Below, piece by piece: positions 9,601 to 17,634 of a DNA stretch of 64,000 nt. Location: positions 62,001 through 126,000 of the forward strand of contig NZ_LGQZ01000014.1 in the NCBI RefSeq assembly GCF_003116015.1, in the 5' to 3' direction. Source of the stretch: Azospirillum sp. TSO22-1 (GTDB lineage Bacteria; Pseudomonadota; Alphaproteobacteria; Azospirillales; Azospirillaceae). The number at the start of each line of letters is the position of its first letter. The stretch's first letter is position 1. Under the pieces are notes generated by a model, which did not search any database, was not told where the DNA came from, and saw only the letters and a program-made list of their open reading frames with translations. The position numbers were made by a program, and so were the translations under genes.

Positions 9601-11426
9601 CTCCGGCCGCGCCGCTGCCGTTCCTGCCAGCGGCGGAACGCTGTGCGGCCCCACCACGTCTCGATGCGCTCGCGGATCTGGCCGGGGCGCAGCAGCAGCG
9701 GCAGCCGGGTCTGGTTCGGCGTCGGCGGATCAAGGTCGAGGCCGACCGAGGTGATCTCGCCGTCCTCGTCCAGGTCGCGCACGATCAGTTCCACGCTGCC
9801 CATGCGGACGCGGTCGCCCAGCTCGAACCCCTTCGGAAACTCGTGATGGAACAGCGCGCGCAGCGTGCGGCTGGCGTTCTGCAGGGCGAGCGGCAGGCCG
9901 TACATCTCGGCGATCTGCTCCACGGTGGCGTCGGGACTGAGCACGAGGTCGCCGTAGAACTCACGGTCGCTCTGGTCGAGTGGGCGGGTGCCGCCCATCA
10001 GCTTGTCGAGGAGCGGCAGGCGGCTCGGCGCCATGAACATATAGACGCGGTCGCCGGAGCGGATCGGCCGCGCCTTGTGCAGCGGCACCACCCGTTCGTC
10101 GCGCACCACCAGCGACGGTCGGGCCCAGCGCGGCAGCGGCTGGCCGCGGGCGACGGCGCTCTTGGGGTGGACGGTGTAGGCGACCAGTTCGTGCCCGATG
10201 TCGCCGGGCAGTTCCAGCTCGACGCGCTCAACCGGGCCGGTGCGCGGCGGCACGATCAGGCGCAGCCAGCGCGCCATCGGCCCGATCGTCCAGCCCTGCA
10301 CCAGCAGCGAGACGATCACCACGATGAACGCGGTGTTGAAGATGATCTGCCCGTTAGGCAGCTCGCCCAGGATCGGCACCAGCGCCAGCAGCATCGACAC
10401 GGCGCCGCGCAGCCCCACCCAGCCGACGAAGGTCGTCTCGTTGGCGGTGAAGCGGAAGGGCAGCAGGCACAACCACACCGCCAGCGGCCGCGCCACCAGG
10501 ATCAGCAGGAAGGCCAGCGTCCCTGCCGGGATGGCGATGGCGCGGAAGTCGCTGGGCGTGGCGAGCAGGCCCAGCATCACGAACATCACGATCTGGCTGA
10601 GCCACGTCAGGCCGCTGTGGAAACGCCGCAGGTTCTGCGAACCCTGGAGGTGCACGTTGCCGGCCACCAGACCGGCGACGTAGGCGGCCAGGAAGCCGCT
10701 GCCGCCCAGCGCGGCGGTGCCGGCGAAGACGAACAGCGCGATCGCCAGCGAGACGACCAGGTTCAGCCCGGATTCGAGCTTGGCGCCGTTGATCAGCGTC
10801 ACCAGCAGCACACCGCCGACCAGCCCGCCGAGGATGCCGCCGCCCATCTCCCAGAGGAATTCCAGCGCCGCGTGCGCCGGGTCGAAGTGGCCCATGTGCG
10901 CGGCTTCGACCAGCACGATGGTCAGCAGGATCGCCATCGGGTCGTTGCTGCCCGATTCGATCTCCAGCGTCGAGCGGACGCGGTCACGGATGGTGATGCC
11001 GCCGACGCGCAGCAGCAGGAACACGGCCGCCGCGTCGGTCGAGCTGACCACCGCGCCGATCAGCAGCGCCTCGATCCACGGCAGCGCCAGCAGGACGTGT
11101 GCCGCCACGCCGATGACGCCCGTGGTGATCGCCACGCCGAACGTCGCCAGCGTCAGCGCCGGCCACGCGGCGGTGCGGTAGCTCTGGATTCGGGTGTCGA
11201 ACCCGCTCTCGAACAGGATGACGGCCAGCGCCACCGAACCGATCAGAAAGGTGCCCGGCGCGTCGTTGAACCAGATGCCGCCGATGCCGTCCTGCCCCGC
11301 CGCCAGCCCGACGCCGAGGAAGATCAGCAGCAGCGGCGTGCCGAAGCGCAGCGCCACGACGCTGGTCAGGATGCTGGCGATCAGCAGGGACGAACCGATC
11401 AGGATGATGGTGCTGGTTTCTTCCAT
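9597..11426 (-). CDS. K+/H+ antiporter, NhaP2/CvrA type (CPA1 family)
   Basis: 609 residues. The first ~390 form about 12 transmembrane helices of the CPA1 cation/proton antiporter fold, with the conserved SSTDAAAVF and ESGSNDPMAI motifs (ion-binding Asp of the ND pair). A cytoplasmic C-terminal part (~395-590) follows, comprising an RCK_C/TrkA-C-like segment and a CorC/HlyC-like segment, as in NhaP2. Family members exchange K+ (or Na+) for protons across the inner membrane for pH and osmotic balance. ATG 11426 has AGGA 8 bases upstream; an in-frame start at 11462 is less likely. It stops on the same bases as the convergent PAS/EAL gene. Confidence 0.9.
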   Translation of the reverse strand: MEETSTIILIGSSLLIASILTSVVALRFGTPLLLIFLGVGLAAGQDGIGGIWFNDAPGTFLIGSVALAVILFESGFDTRIQSYRTAAWPALTLATFGVAITTGVIGVAAHVLLALPWIEALLIGAVVSSTDAAAVFLLLRVGGITIRDRVRSTLEIESGSNDPMAILLTIVLVEAAHMGHFDPAHAALEFLWEMGGGILGGLVGGVLLVTLINGAKLESGLNLVVSLAIALFVFAGTAALGGSGFLAAYVAGLVAGNVHLQGSQNLRRFHSGLTWLSQIVMFVMLGLLATPSDFRAIAIPAGTLAFLLILVARPLAVWLCLLPFRFTANETTFVGWVGLRGAVSMLLALVPILGELPNGQIIFNTAFIVVIVSLLVQGWTIGPMARWLRLIVPPRTGPVERVELELPGDIGHELVAYTVHPKSAVARGQPLPRWARPSLVVRDERVVPLHKARPIRSGDRVYMFMAPSRLPLLDKLMGGTRPLDQSDREFYGDLVLSPDATVEQIAEMYGLPLALQNASRTLRALFHHEFPKGFELGDRVRMGSVELIVRDLDEDGEITSVGLDLDPPTPNQTRLPLLLRPGQIRERIETWWGRTAFRRWQERQRRGRS

Positions 11427-11468
11427 GGCGCCGATCCTGCCGGTTCGGCGCCATGGGCGCAACCGGCG

Positions 11469-11951
11469 TCAGCTCACCAGTTTCCAGGTCCCGTCCGGCT
11501 GGCGGCAGGCGGTGCCGTGCGCCTGCTCCGCCTTGCCGCCGACGTAGATGGTGTGGGTGTACTCGCGGCAGGTCTGGCCGGCCGGGCTCTGGTAGGTGCG
11601 TTGCGGCACGATCTCGCCGCGGTTGCCGGTCTCCGGGTTGTTCCAGGTGATCGGCGCATTGCTGGCCATTGCGCGCTCCTCCGCGTCGGCGGCGCGGCGG
11701 CTGTCGTTGCCGGTGATGTAGCGGGCCGCCTCGCGGCCGGCGAGCGCGCCCAGCACCGTACCGACGCCGATGGTCGCCACCTTGCCGGCGCCGCCGCCAA
11801 AGCGCGAGCCGATCAGCGCGCCGCCCAGGGCGCCGCCGACGGTGCCGACGGTCTCGCCGGTGTTCATGTCCTCGAACCCGCCGCCCGGCGGCTGGCAGGC
11901 GGCCAGCGACAGCGCCAGCGCGGCGCAGGTCAGAGTCTTGCGGATGGTCAT
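11469..11951 (-). CDS. Glycine-zipper surface-antigen-like lipoprotein, 160 aa
   Basis: A lipoprotein signal (positive start, hydrophobic run, lipobox LAAC at residues ~16-19) is followed by a glycine-zipper segment (GETVGTVGGALGGALIG and further GxxxG steps, ~32-75). A C-terminal domain of about 70 residues carries PQRTYQSPAGQTCREYTHTI and resembles the 17-kDa surface-antigen/RT0821-type proteins. It is probably an outer-membrane lipoprotein facing the periplasm. No precise role is known. It lies downstream of, or is separate from, the antiporter (43 bases), and diverges from the second glycine-zipper lipoprotein. Confidence 0.82.
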   Translation of the reverse strand: MTIRKTLTCAALALSLAACQPPGGGFEDMNTGETVGTVGGALGGALIGSRFGGGAGKVATIGVGTVLGALAGREAARYITGNDSRRAADAEERAMASNAPITWNNPETGNRGEIVPQRTYQSPAGQTCREYTHTIYVGGKAEQAHGTACRQPDGTWKLVS

Positions 11952-12122
11952 GCTGCCTCTCCCTTGTGCTGCCCGGAAAACCCTGGGCTGCGGGGTTGGT
12001 TCCCGGTGCGAACCGGCAAGTCATGTTGCCGGTTCGGCACCTTTCTCGAAAGGGCTGTGGAAGCAAAACTGCGCCTCGCGCGTTAGTCCAGCATGACGTT
12101 GTTTGACAGGAGGGTTTTCGTG

Positions 12123-12305
12123 ATGAAACGGATGCGCCTGATTGCGGCGGCGCTTGCCATGACGACGCTGCTGGCGGCCTGCAACACGGGCACTGTGCTT
12201 GGCGGCGGCGCCGGGGCGGCGGGCGGTTACGCGCTCGGCGGCAAGCGCGGCGCCATCATCGGCGGCCTGGGCGGCGCGGCTGTCGGCACGGCGCTCGGCA
12301 ACTGA
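12123..12305 (+). CDS. Small glycine-zipper lipoprotein, 60 aa
   Basis: MKRMRLIAAALAMTTLLAAC is a complete lipoprotein signal with lipobox LAAC at 17-20. The remaining 40 residues are almost only Gly, Ala, Leu, Ile and Lys in a glycine-zipper pattern (GGGAGAAGGYALGG, then GGLGGAAVG). AGGAGGG precedes the ATG. Such mini-lipoproteins (osmotically inducible or YMGG-like) sit in the envelope and may oligomerise through the zipper. It is divergently arranged with the larger glycine-zipper lipoprotein, so the two may be functionally linked. Confidence 0.8.
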   Translation: MKRMRLIAAALAMTTLLAACNTGTVLGGGAGAAGGYALGGKRGAIIGGLGGAAVGTALGN

Positions 12306-12325
12306 CGACGGACGGCGGTGTGGGG

Positions 12326-13297
12326 TCAGACCCGCGCCGCCTCCCGCGCGCTGGCGCTGAACACGGCCAGCGCGTCGTGCAGTTCCGGTAGCACGCGTTC
12401 GACCGCTAGTTCGCCCTCGCGGATGCAGTCGTCGGCGCGGTCGAACTCCAACAGGCCGATCTGGCCGAGGCGGGGCGCCACGTGCACGTCCGGCGGCTCG
12501 CCGGCGAGGCGCGAGCGCGTGATGCGGTCGGTGATGATGCCGAGCGAGGAGACCATCACGCCGAACACGCTCGGCCCCTCGTAGTCGCGGCGGAAGATGC
12601 GGCGCGCCAGCGCGCCGATGGAGGACAGGCGCGGCGCCTCTGCCTTGTTCTCCTCGATCAGCCCCAGCAGGTCGAAGCCGGCGGCGGTGGGGATCGCGGC
12701 GCCCGGCTTGCGCGCCTTGCCCAGGATGTCGGCCGACAGGTTGACGGCGATGATCATCTGCGCGCCGAGCGCCCGGCAGCACGACACCGGCACCGGGTTG
12801 ACCAGAGCCCCGTCCACTAGCCAGCGCCCGTCCATCGGCACGGGCGGGAAGACGCCGGGCAGCGAGAAGGAGGCGCGCAGCGCGTCCACCAGTTCGCCCT
12901 TCTGCAGCCAGACCTCGTGTCCGGTGACGAGATCCGTTGCCGTGGCCGTGAAGGGGACGGGCAGATCCTCGATGCGGGCGGAGCCGAGGTGCCGGCGCAT
13001 CTCCGCCACCAGCTTGTCGCCGCCGATCAGACCGCCGCCCTGGCGCAATCTCAGGTCCAGGTAGCCGGCGATCTTCAGCCGGGTGAGGCCGCGCGCCCAG
13101 TCCTCCAGCGCGTCCAGCTTGCCGGCCAGCGCCACGCCGCCGACCAGCGCCCCCACCGACGAGCCGCAGACGACGTCCGGCTCGATCCCGTAGCGCTTCA
13201 GCGCGCGCAGCACGCCGATGTGCGCCCATCCCCGCGCCACGCCGCCGCCCAGGGCCAAGCCGATGCGGGGTTTCGTCCGTACGACGCCGCCGTCCAT
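12326..13297 (-). CDS. Patatin-like phospholipase (RssA/NTE type)
   Basis: 323 residues with the full patatin active site: oxyanion loop GGGVARG (~18-24), nucleophile elbow GSSVG (Ser ~46) and catalytic Asp in DGALVNPVP (~165). These Ser-Asp dyad hydrolases cleave acyl chains from phospholipids or lysophospholipids. There is no signal peptide, so it acts in the cytoplasm or at the inner membrane face. GGAGGTGG precedes the ATG. It is divergent from the lipid-type ABC exporter across 158 bases, which suggests, but does not show, a shared link to membrane lipids. Confidence 0.9.
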   Translation of the reverse strand: MDGGVVRTKPRIGLALGGGVARGWAHIGVLRALKRYGIEPDVVCGSSVGALVGGVALAGKLDALEDWARGLTRLKIAGYLDLRLRQGGGLIGGDKLVAEMRRHLGSARIEDLPVPFTATATDLVTGHEVWLQKGELVDALRASFSLPGVFPPVPMDGRWLVDGALVNPVPVSCCRALGAQMIIAVNLSADILGKARKPGAAIPTAAGFDLLGLIEENKAEAPRLSSIGALARRIFRRDYEGPSVFGVMVSSLGIITDRITRSRLAGEPPDVHVAPRLGQIGLLEFDRADDCIREGELAVERVLPELHDALAVFSASAREAARV

Positions 13298-13335
13298 GGG
13301 CCACCTCCATAGGGGTAATCCTAAAGGAGTGTCGC

Positions 13336-13458
13336 ATGTCCGACTCTAATGAGTGGTTAAGGCACGCCGGTGGACAGGGCGGGCGGTTGTCCGGTATGGC
13401 ATCCGCGTATTGCATGTATGGCGTTTTGCCATACGGACAGCGAAGGATCCTGCGGTGA
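13336..13458 (+). CDS. Putative 40-codon leader ORF coupled to the ABC exporter
   Basis: ATG 13336 has a strong AAAGGAG ribosome site 5 bases upstream. It opens a 40-codon frame (starts MSDSNEWLRHAGGQGG, ends GQRRILR) whose TGA overlaps the GTG start of the ABC exporter as GTGA. That arrangement is typical of translational coupling. Its last third contains a 7-bp hairpin (GTATGGC / GCCATAC, 13416-13434) close to the exporter's ribosome site. The peptide itself has no known features. It could be a regulatory leader peptide, a real small protein, or a chance frame. Confidence 0.45.
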   Translation: MSDSNEWLRHAGGQGGRLSGMASAYCMYGVLPYGQRRILR

Positions 13459-15233
13459 GCGGCAAGAACACCATCGGCCTCGACGGCGGCACGCAGGCGC
13501 TGATGTGGCGCGTCTGGCGGGAGTGGGTGCGGCCCTACCGGGGGCGCCTGATGGTCGCGTTCGCGCTGATGGCCGTGCTGGCGGCGGCGACCGGCGCGTA
13601 CCCGCTGCTGATCGACCGCTCCTACGCCATGTTCGAGGCGCAGGACCGCACGCAGATGGTGCTGGTGCCGCTGGCGATCATCGTGGTGTCGCTGGTCAAG
13701 GCGGCGTCCATGTACGCGCAGACCGTGGTGACGACGGACATCGTGCAGCGCATCCTCACCGACGTGCGCATGGCCATGTTCGGCCACCTGCTGGCCGCCG
13801 ACATGGCGAGCCTGCACGCAGCCCCCACCGGCAGCCTGACCTCGCGCTTCATCAACGACGTGGACGTGGTGCGCAACGCGCTGTCGCGCACGGTCACCAA
13901 TCTGGTGCGCGACATCCTGACGGTGATCGCGCTGGTCGGCTCCATGTTCTATCTGGACTGGGTGCTGTCGCTGATCACCTTCCTGGTCTACCCGCTGGCC
14001 GCCATGCCGATCGTCAACATCGGCAAGCGCCTGCGCCGCCTGTCGCGCCAGACCCAGGCGCAGATGGGCGACATGACCGCGCTGCTGACCGAGAGCCTGT
14101 CCGGCGCGCGTATGGTCAAGACCTACAACCTCGAAGACTACGAGCGGCGTCGGGCCGGCGCGGCGTTCGAGGACAACTACCGCCTGACCATGAAGGCGAC
14201 GCAGCAGCGCTCCGCCGTCGACCCGATGATGGAGGTGCTGGGCGGCGTCGCGGTGGCCGGGGTGATCGGCTTCGCCGGCTGGCGCATCGCCGGCGGCAGC
14301 GGCACGGTGGGCGAGTTCACCGGCTTCATCGGCGCGCTGCTGATCGCCGCGCCGTCGGTGCGGGCGCTCGGCACGCTGAACACCGCGGTGCAGGAGGGCC
14401 TCGCCGCCGCGCAGCGCATCTTCGAGCTGATCGACCAGCGCCCGACCATCGTCGAGAAGCCCGGCGCCAAGCCGCTGACCGTGGCCAAGGGCGCCGTCCG
14501 GCTGGAGGACGTGCGCTTCGCCTACGAGGCGGAAGGCAGCACGCTGAAGACCCTGGACATCGACGTGGCGCCGGGCACCACGGTGGCGCTGGTCGGACGC
14601 AGCGGGGCCGGCAAGTCCACCGTGTTCAACCTGATCCCGCGGCTCTACGACGTCACCGGCGGCCGGGTGCTGATCGACGGGCAGGACGTGCGCAACGTGA
14701 CGCTGACCAGCTTGCGCGGCGCGGTGGCGCTGGTCAGCCAGGACGCCGTGCTGTTCAACGACACGGTGCGCGCCAACATCGCCTTCGGCCGGCCGGGCGC
14801 CTCGCTGGACGACATCGTCGCTGCGGCGAAGGCGGCGGCGGCGCATGCCTTCATCGAGAAGCTGCCGGACGGCTACGACACGGTGATCGGCGACCGCGGC
14901 ACCAAGCTGTCCGGCGGCGAGCGCCAGCGCGTGGCGCTGGCCCGCGCTTTCCTGAAGGACGCGCCGATCCTGCTGCTGGACGAGGCGACCAGCGCGCTCG
15001 ATTCCGAATCCGAACGGCTGGTGCAGGAGGCGCTGGAGCGCCTGACCGAGGGGCGCACCACGCTGGTCATCGCCCACCGTCTGGCGACGGTGCGCACCGC
15101 GCACCTGATCTGCGTGATGGAGGACGGCCGCGTGGTCGAGCGCGGCACGCACGAGGAGCTTCTGGCCGCCGGCGGCACCTACGCGCGGCTGTGCGCCCTG
15201 CAGTTCGGCGAGGACGCGCCGGCGTCGGCGTGA
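13455..15233 (+). CDS. ABC exporter, fused permease-ATPase (MsbA-like half transporter)
   Basis: 592 residues from GTG 13455, preceded by AAGGATCC. The N-terminal ~320 residues are a six-helix type I exporter domain with the coupling stretch around FINDVDVVRNALSR. The C-terminal ATPase has Walker A GRSGAGKST, Q-loop VSQDAVLFNDT, signature LSGGERQR, Walker B LLLDEATSALD and the H-loop in VIAHRLAT, all intact. Homologues flip lipid A core or other amphiphiles, or export peptides; the substrate is not readable here. It functions as a homodimer in the inner membrane. It may be translationally coupled to the small ORF upstream. Confidence 0.92.
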   Translation: MSGKNTIGLDGGTQALMWRVWREWVRPYRGRLMVAFALMAVLAAATGAYPLLIDRSYAMFEAQDRTQMVLVPLAIIVVSLVKAASMYAQTVVTTDIVQRILTDVRMAMFGHLLAADMASLHAAPTGSLTSRFINDVDVVRNALSRTVTNLVRDILTVIALVGSMFYLDWVLSLITFLVYPLAAMPIVNIGKRLRRLSRQTQAQMGDMTALLTESLSGARMVKTYNLEDYERRRAGAAFEDNYRLTMKATQQRSAVDPMMEVLGGVAVAGVIGFAGWRIAGGSGTVGEFTGFIGALLIAAPSVRALGTLNTAVQEGLAAAQRIFELIDQRPTIVEKPGAKPLTVAKGAVRLEDVRFAYEAEGSTLKTLDIDVAPGTTVALVGRSGAGKSTVFNLIPRLYDVTGGRVLIDGQDVRNVTLTSLRGAVALVSQDAVLFNDTVRANIAFGRPGASLDDIVAAAKAAAAHAFIEKLPDGYDTVIGDRGTKLSGGERQRVALARAFLKDAPILLLDEATSALDSESERLVQEALERLTEGRTTLVIAHRLATVRTAHLICVMEDGRVVERGTHEELLAAGGTYARLCALQFGEDAPASA

Positions 15234-15239
15234 GCTGAG

Positions 15240-15971
15240 CTACTCCCGCGCCAGCAGCTTGTCGACCACCGTGTTCGCCCACTCCTTGGTGCGGAAGCTC
15301 TCCTTGGCGGCGATCGGGTCGTACACGCTGTCCACCCATTCCCAAAAATCGATGGGGTGGCGCTCGTCGTAGGCGCGGTACAGCTCGAAGAAGTAGTCGA
15401 GGATGCCGGTCTTCGCCTGCTTGAAGTGGCCGTACTTCCAGTGCAGCTGCTGCACCGCCTCGTCCAGCGGCGCCTTCTCGTGCACGAACATGTAGAAGGC
15501 GGACATGAAGCCGGCGCGGTCGGCACCCGACTTGCAGTGCATCAGCGCCGGGTACTCGATGCTCTCGAACATGCGCCGGGCGGCGTGCAGCCGGTCCTTG
15601 CGCGGCATATCGCGGGAGTTGATCGGGAAGTCCACCAGCGCGATGCCGGCCTCGCGGCAGGCCTCGGCCTCCAGGATGTAGGAGGCGCAGTCGCGCGAGC
15701 CGCGCAGGTTGACGATGGTCTTCACGCCCTCCGCCGCCCAGCGCCGGATGTGCGAGGGCGAGGGCTGCGCCGCGCGCTGCATGTTGCGCGACATGTGGTA
15801 GCGGTTCGCGTAGATCAGGCGGAAGCAGGCGTGGTCGATGAACACGCTCTCGACATGGCCGAGCGTACGCTGCCACGGCGTCTGCATCGTCGCACGACTG
15901 CGCTTGATCTGGTCGGCCAGACCGGCGGCGTACCGGCGCAACAGCCACTTCTTCGCCAACACACACCTCAC
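15240..15971 (-). CDS. Protein tyrosine/dual-specificity phosphatase family protein
   Basis: 243 residues with the cysteine-phosphatase P-loop HCKSGADRAG (CX5R, near residue 144) and an upstream general-acid region (FPINSRDMPRKD). The layout resembles the bacterial tyrosine/serine phosphatases related to the PTEN/DSP fold. An N-terminal basic stretch (KKWLLRRYAAGL) precedes the domain. The usual substrate in this family is phosphotyrosine protein or a phosphoinositide/inositol phosphate; none is implied here. GTG at 15971 is used, but GTG 15962 and TTG 15959 are in frame, so the start is uncertain. It converges with the ABC exporter with only 6 bases between them. Confidence 0.82.
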   Translation of the reverse strand: MRCVLAKKWLLRRYAAGLADQIKRSRATMQTPWQRTLGHVESVFIDHACFRLIYANRYHMSRNMQRAAQPSPSHIRRWAAEGVKTIVNLRGSRDCASYILEAEACREAGIALVDFPINSRDMPRKDRLHAARRMFESIEYPALMHCKSGADRAGFMSAFYMFVHEKAPLDEAVQQLHWKYGHFKQAKTGILDYFFELYRAYDERHPIDFWEWVDSVYDPIAAKESFRTKEWANTVVDKLLARE

Positions 15972-16036
15972 ACCTGCAAGGCCGCCAACATAGGGAGCCG
16001 GCGGCCCGCGTCAAGACTTCCGACGTCGCAGGGCGG

Positions 16037-17545
16037 TCACGGTTTCGCGACGATGCGCCCCTCCACCTTCGGATCCACCGCGCCCCTGGCCGCCACGTAC
16101 TCCATGGTGATGGTGGCGATCAGCACCGCGCCGGAGGGATCGATGACCACCTTCGCCCGGGTGAAGGCCTGATAGCCGTCGCCGCCGCGCAGCATGTAGT
16201 CGTTGGTGGCGACCCTGTACGTCGCCCCGGGGTCGAGCGGCCTGCCGCCCACCTGCGCCTCGACGACGCGGGTGCCGGACGGCAGCTTCGGATCGTAGGT
16301 GAAGCGGACGCCGGAGACCTGGGCGAAGCGCCCGGCCTTGTCCTCGACCTTGGAGACGCCGTTCTCCAGCACCGACAGCAGGTCGGCGCCGCTCATCTCC
16401 ACCAGCACGCCGACGTTGCCGAAGGGGTTCTCGGCGAAGAAGTCGCGGCGGCGCAGGTCCGAGCCGGCGGGGTACAGCGCGTCGCCGCGCAGGCCGCCGC
16501 CGTTGGTGATCGCCACGTCCGCCTTCAGCGTCTCGCGGAGCGCATCGGTGATCAGGTTGCCCATGGTCGCCTCGCGGGTGCGCACGGATTCCTTGCGGCT
16601 GTCGAGGTCGGTCAGCGTCTTGCCGATGACGACGTTGAGGTCGTTGTCCAAGCGGGAGGTGTAGCCCCTCACCCGGGCCGCGACCTCCGCGTCCGGCGCC
16701 ACGCCGGCGGTGGTGACGAGGCGCCACTCCGTCGGCTCGACCGTGGTGGCCGGGCCCTTGTCGGTCGTCCGGGTGGAGACCTTCAGGTCGGCCACGCCCA
16801 GGAAATGGGCGTCGTATCCGGCCTTGAGGATCAGCGTGTGGCCTTCGTAGAAGCTGATCGGGTCGTGGTCGTGGCCGCCGAGGATCAGGTCGATGCCCTT
16901 CACGTCGTAGGCCAGCTGCCGGTCCTCGGCGATGTCCAGGTGGGTGAGGGCGACGATGACGTGCGCCCCCTCCGCCTTGAGCTGCTTGATGGCCGCCTCG
17001 GCGGCGGGCTTCACGTCGGTGAAGGCGACACTGTCGCCGGGGCTGGACAGCTTGGCGGTCAGCGGCGTCAGCACGCCGAAGAAGCCGACCTTCAGCTCGC
17101 CTGCCTGCCTGGTCCAGGTGGCGACCGAGCCGCCGAACGGCTTGCCGTCGGTTCCCAGCACGTTGGTGCCGAGCCAGACGAAGCGGGACTCGCCGATGCG
17201 CTCGCGCGCCACCTCGGCGCCGAAGTCGAACTCGTGGTTGCCGAACACCGCCGCGTCGGTGCCGATGGCGTTGAACATATCGACCATCTGCGCGCCCTTG
17301 GTCGTGCCCGACATCAGCGACGGCGACAGGAAATCGCCGCCCAGCGTGGTGATGGCCGCCGGGTTGCGGGCGCGCTCGCGCTTCAGCAGGGTCATCAGCT
17401 CGGCCATGCCGCCACGGCCCTTCACCGGGGCGATCTCGTACACGTCGTTGACGTGCAGGAACGTCAGCGTGCCGTTCTGCGCCCACGCCAGGGCGGGCAG
17501 CAGGGCGGTGACGGCGGCGAGGGCGTGGACGAGGGGGCGGAGCAT
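16037..17545 (-). CDS. Secreted 5'-nucleotidase/bifunctional metallophosphatase
   Basis: 502 residues with a signal peptide (LVHALAAVTALLPALAWAQ). The N-terminal calcineurin-like metallophosphatase domain contains HVNDVYE, GGDFLSPS, GNHEFDFG, LTHLDIAED and GGHDHD. The C-terminal 5'-nucleotidase domain carries NGGGLRGD and the substrate-binding NDYMLRGGDGY stretch. UshA-type enzymes hydrolyse nucleotides or UDP-sugars in the periplasm. The first metal motif is DVY instead of the more common DxH, a variant that may alter one metal site. It lies 89 bases after the moeA/mocA fusion on the same strand and could be the tail of the cox operon. Confidence 0.9.
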   Translation of the reverse strand: MLRPLVHALAAVTALLPALAWAQNGTLTFLHVNDVYEIAPVKGRGGMAELMTLLKRERARNPAAITTLGGDFLSPSLMSGTTKGAQMVDMFNAIGTDAAVFGNHEFDFGAEVARERIGESRFVWLGTNVLGTDGKPFGGSVATWTRQAGELKVGFFGVLTPLTAKLSSPGDSVAFTDVKPAAEAAIKQLKAEGAHVIVALTHLDIAEDRQLAYDVKGIDLILGGHDHDPISFYEGHTLILKAGYDAHFLGVADLKVSTRTTDKGPATTVEPTEWRLVTTAGVAPDAEVAARVRGYTSRLDNDLNVVIGKTLTDLDSRKESVRTREATMGNLITDALRETLKADVAITNGGGLRGDALYPAGSDLRRRDFFAENPFGNVGVLVEMSGADLLSVLENGVSKVEDKAGRFAQVSGVRFTYDPKLPSGTRVVEAQVGGRPLDPGATYRVATNDYMLRGGDGYQAFTRAKVVIDPSGAVLIATITMEYVAARGAVDPKVEGRIVAKP

Positions 17546-17634
17546 GCGGGCGGTGTCCTCGGTTGACGGTCGCGCCGGACGGCGGGCCGGCGGGCCATCA
17601 TGCGCAACCCCGTGCCGCTGCACAACCTCAGCGG

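Noticed and set aside
12021..15152. Long open frame on the minus strand across the patatin and ABC exporter genes
   Set aside because: Stop-free antisense frames are expected at this GC content. The product is Arg/His/Ala-rich without domains, while the opposite strand encodes clear families.
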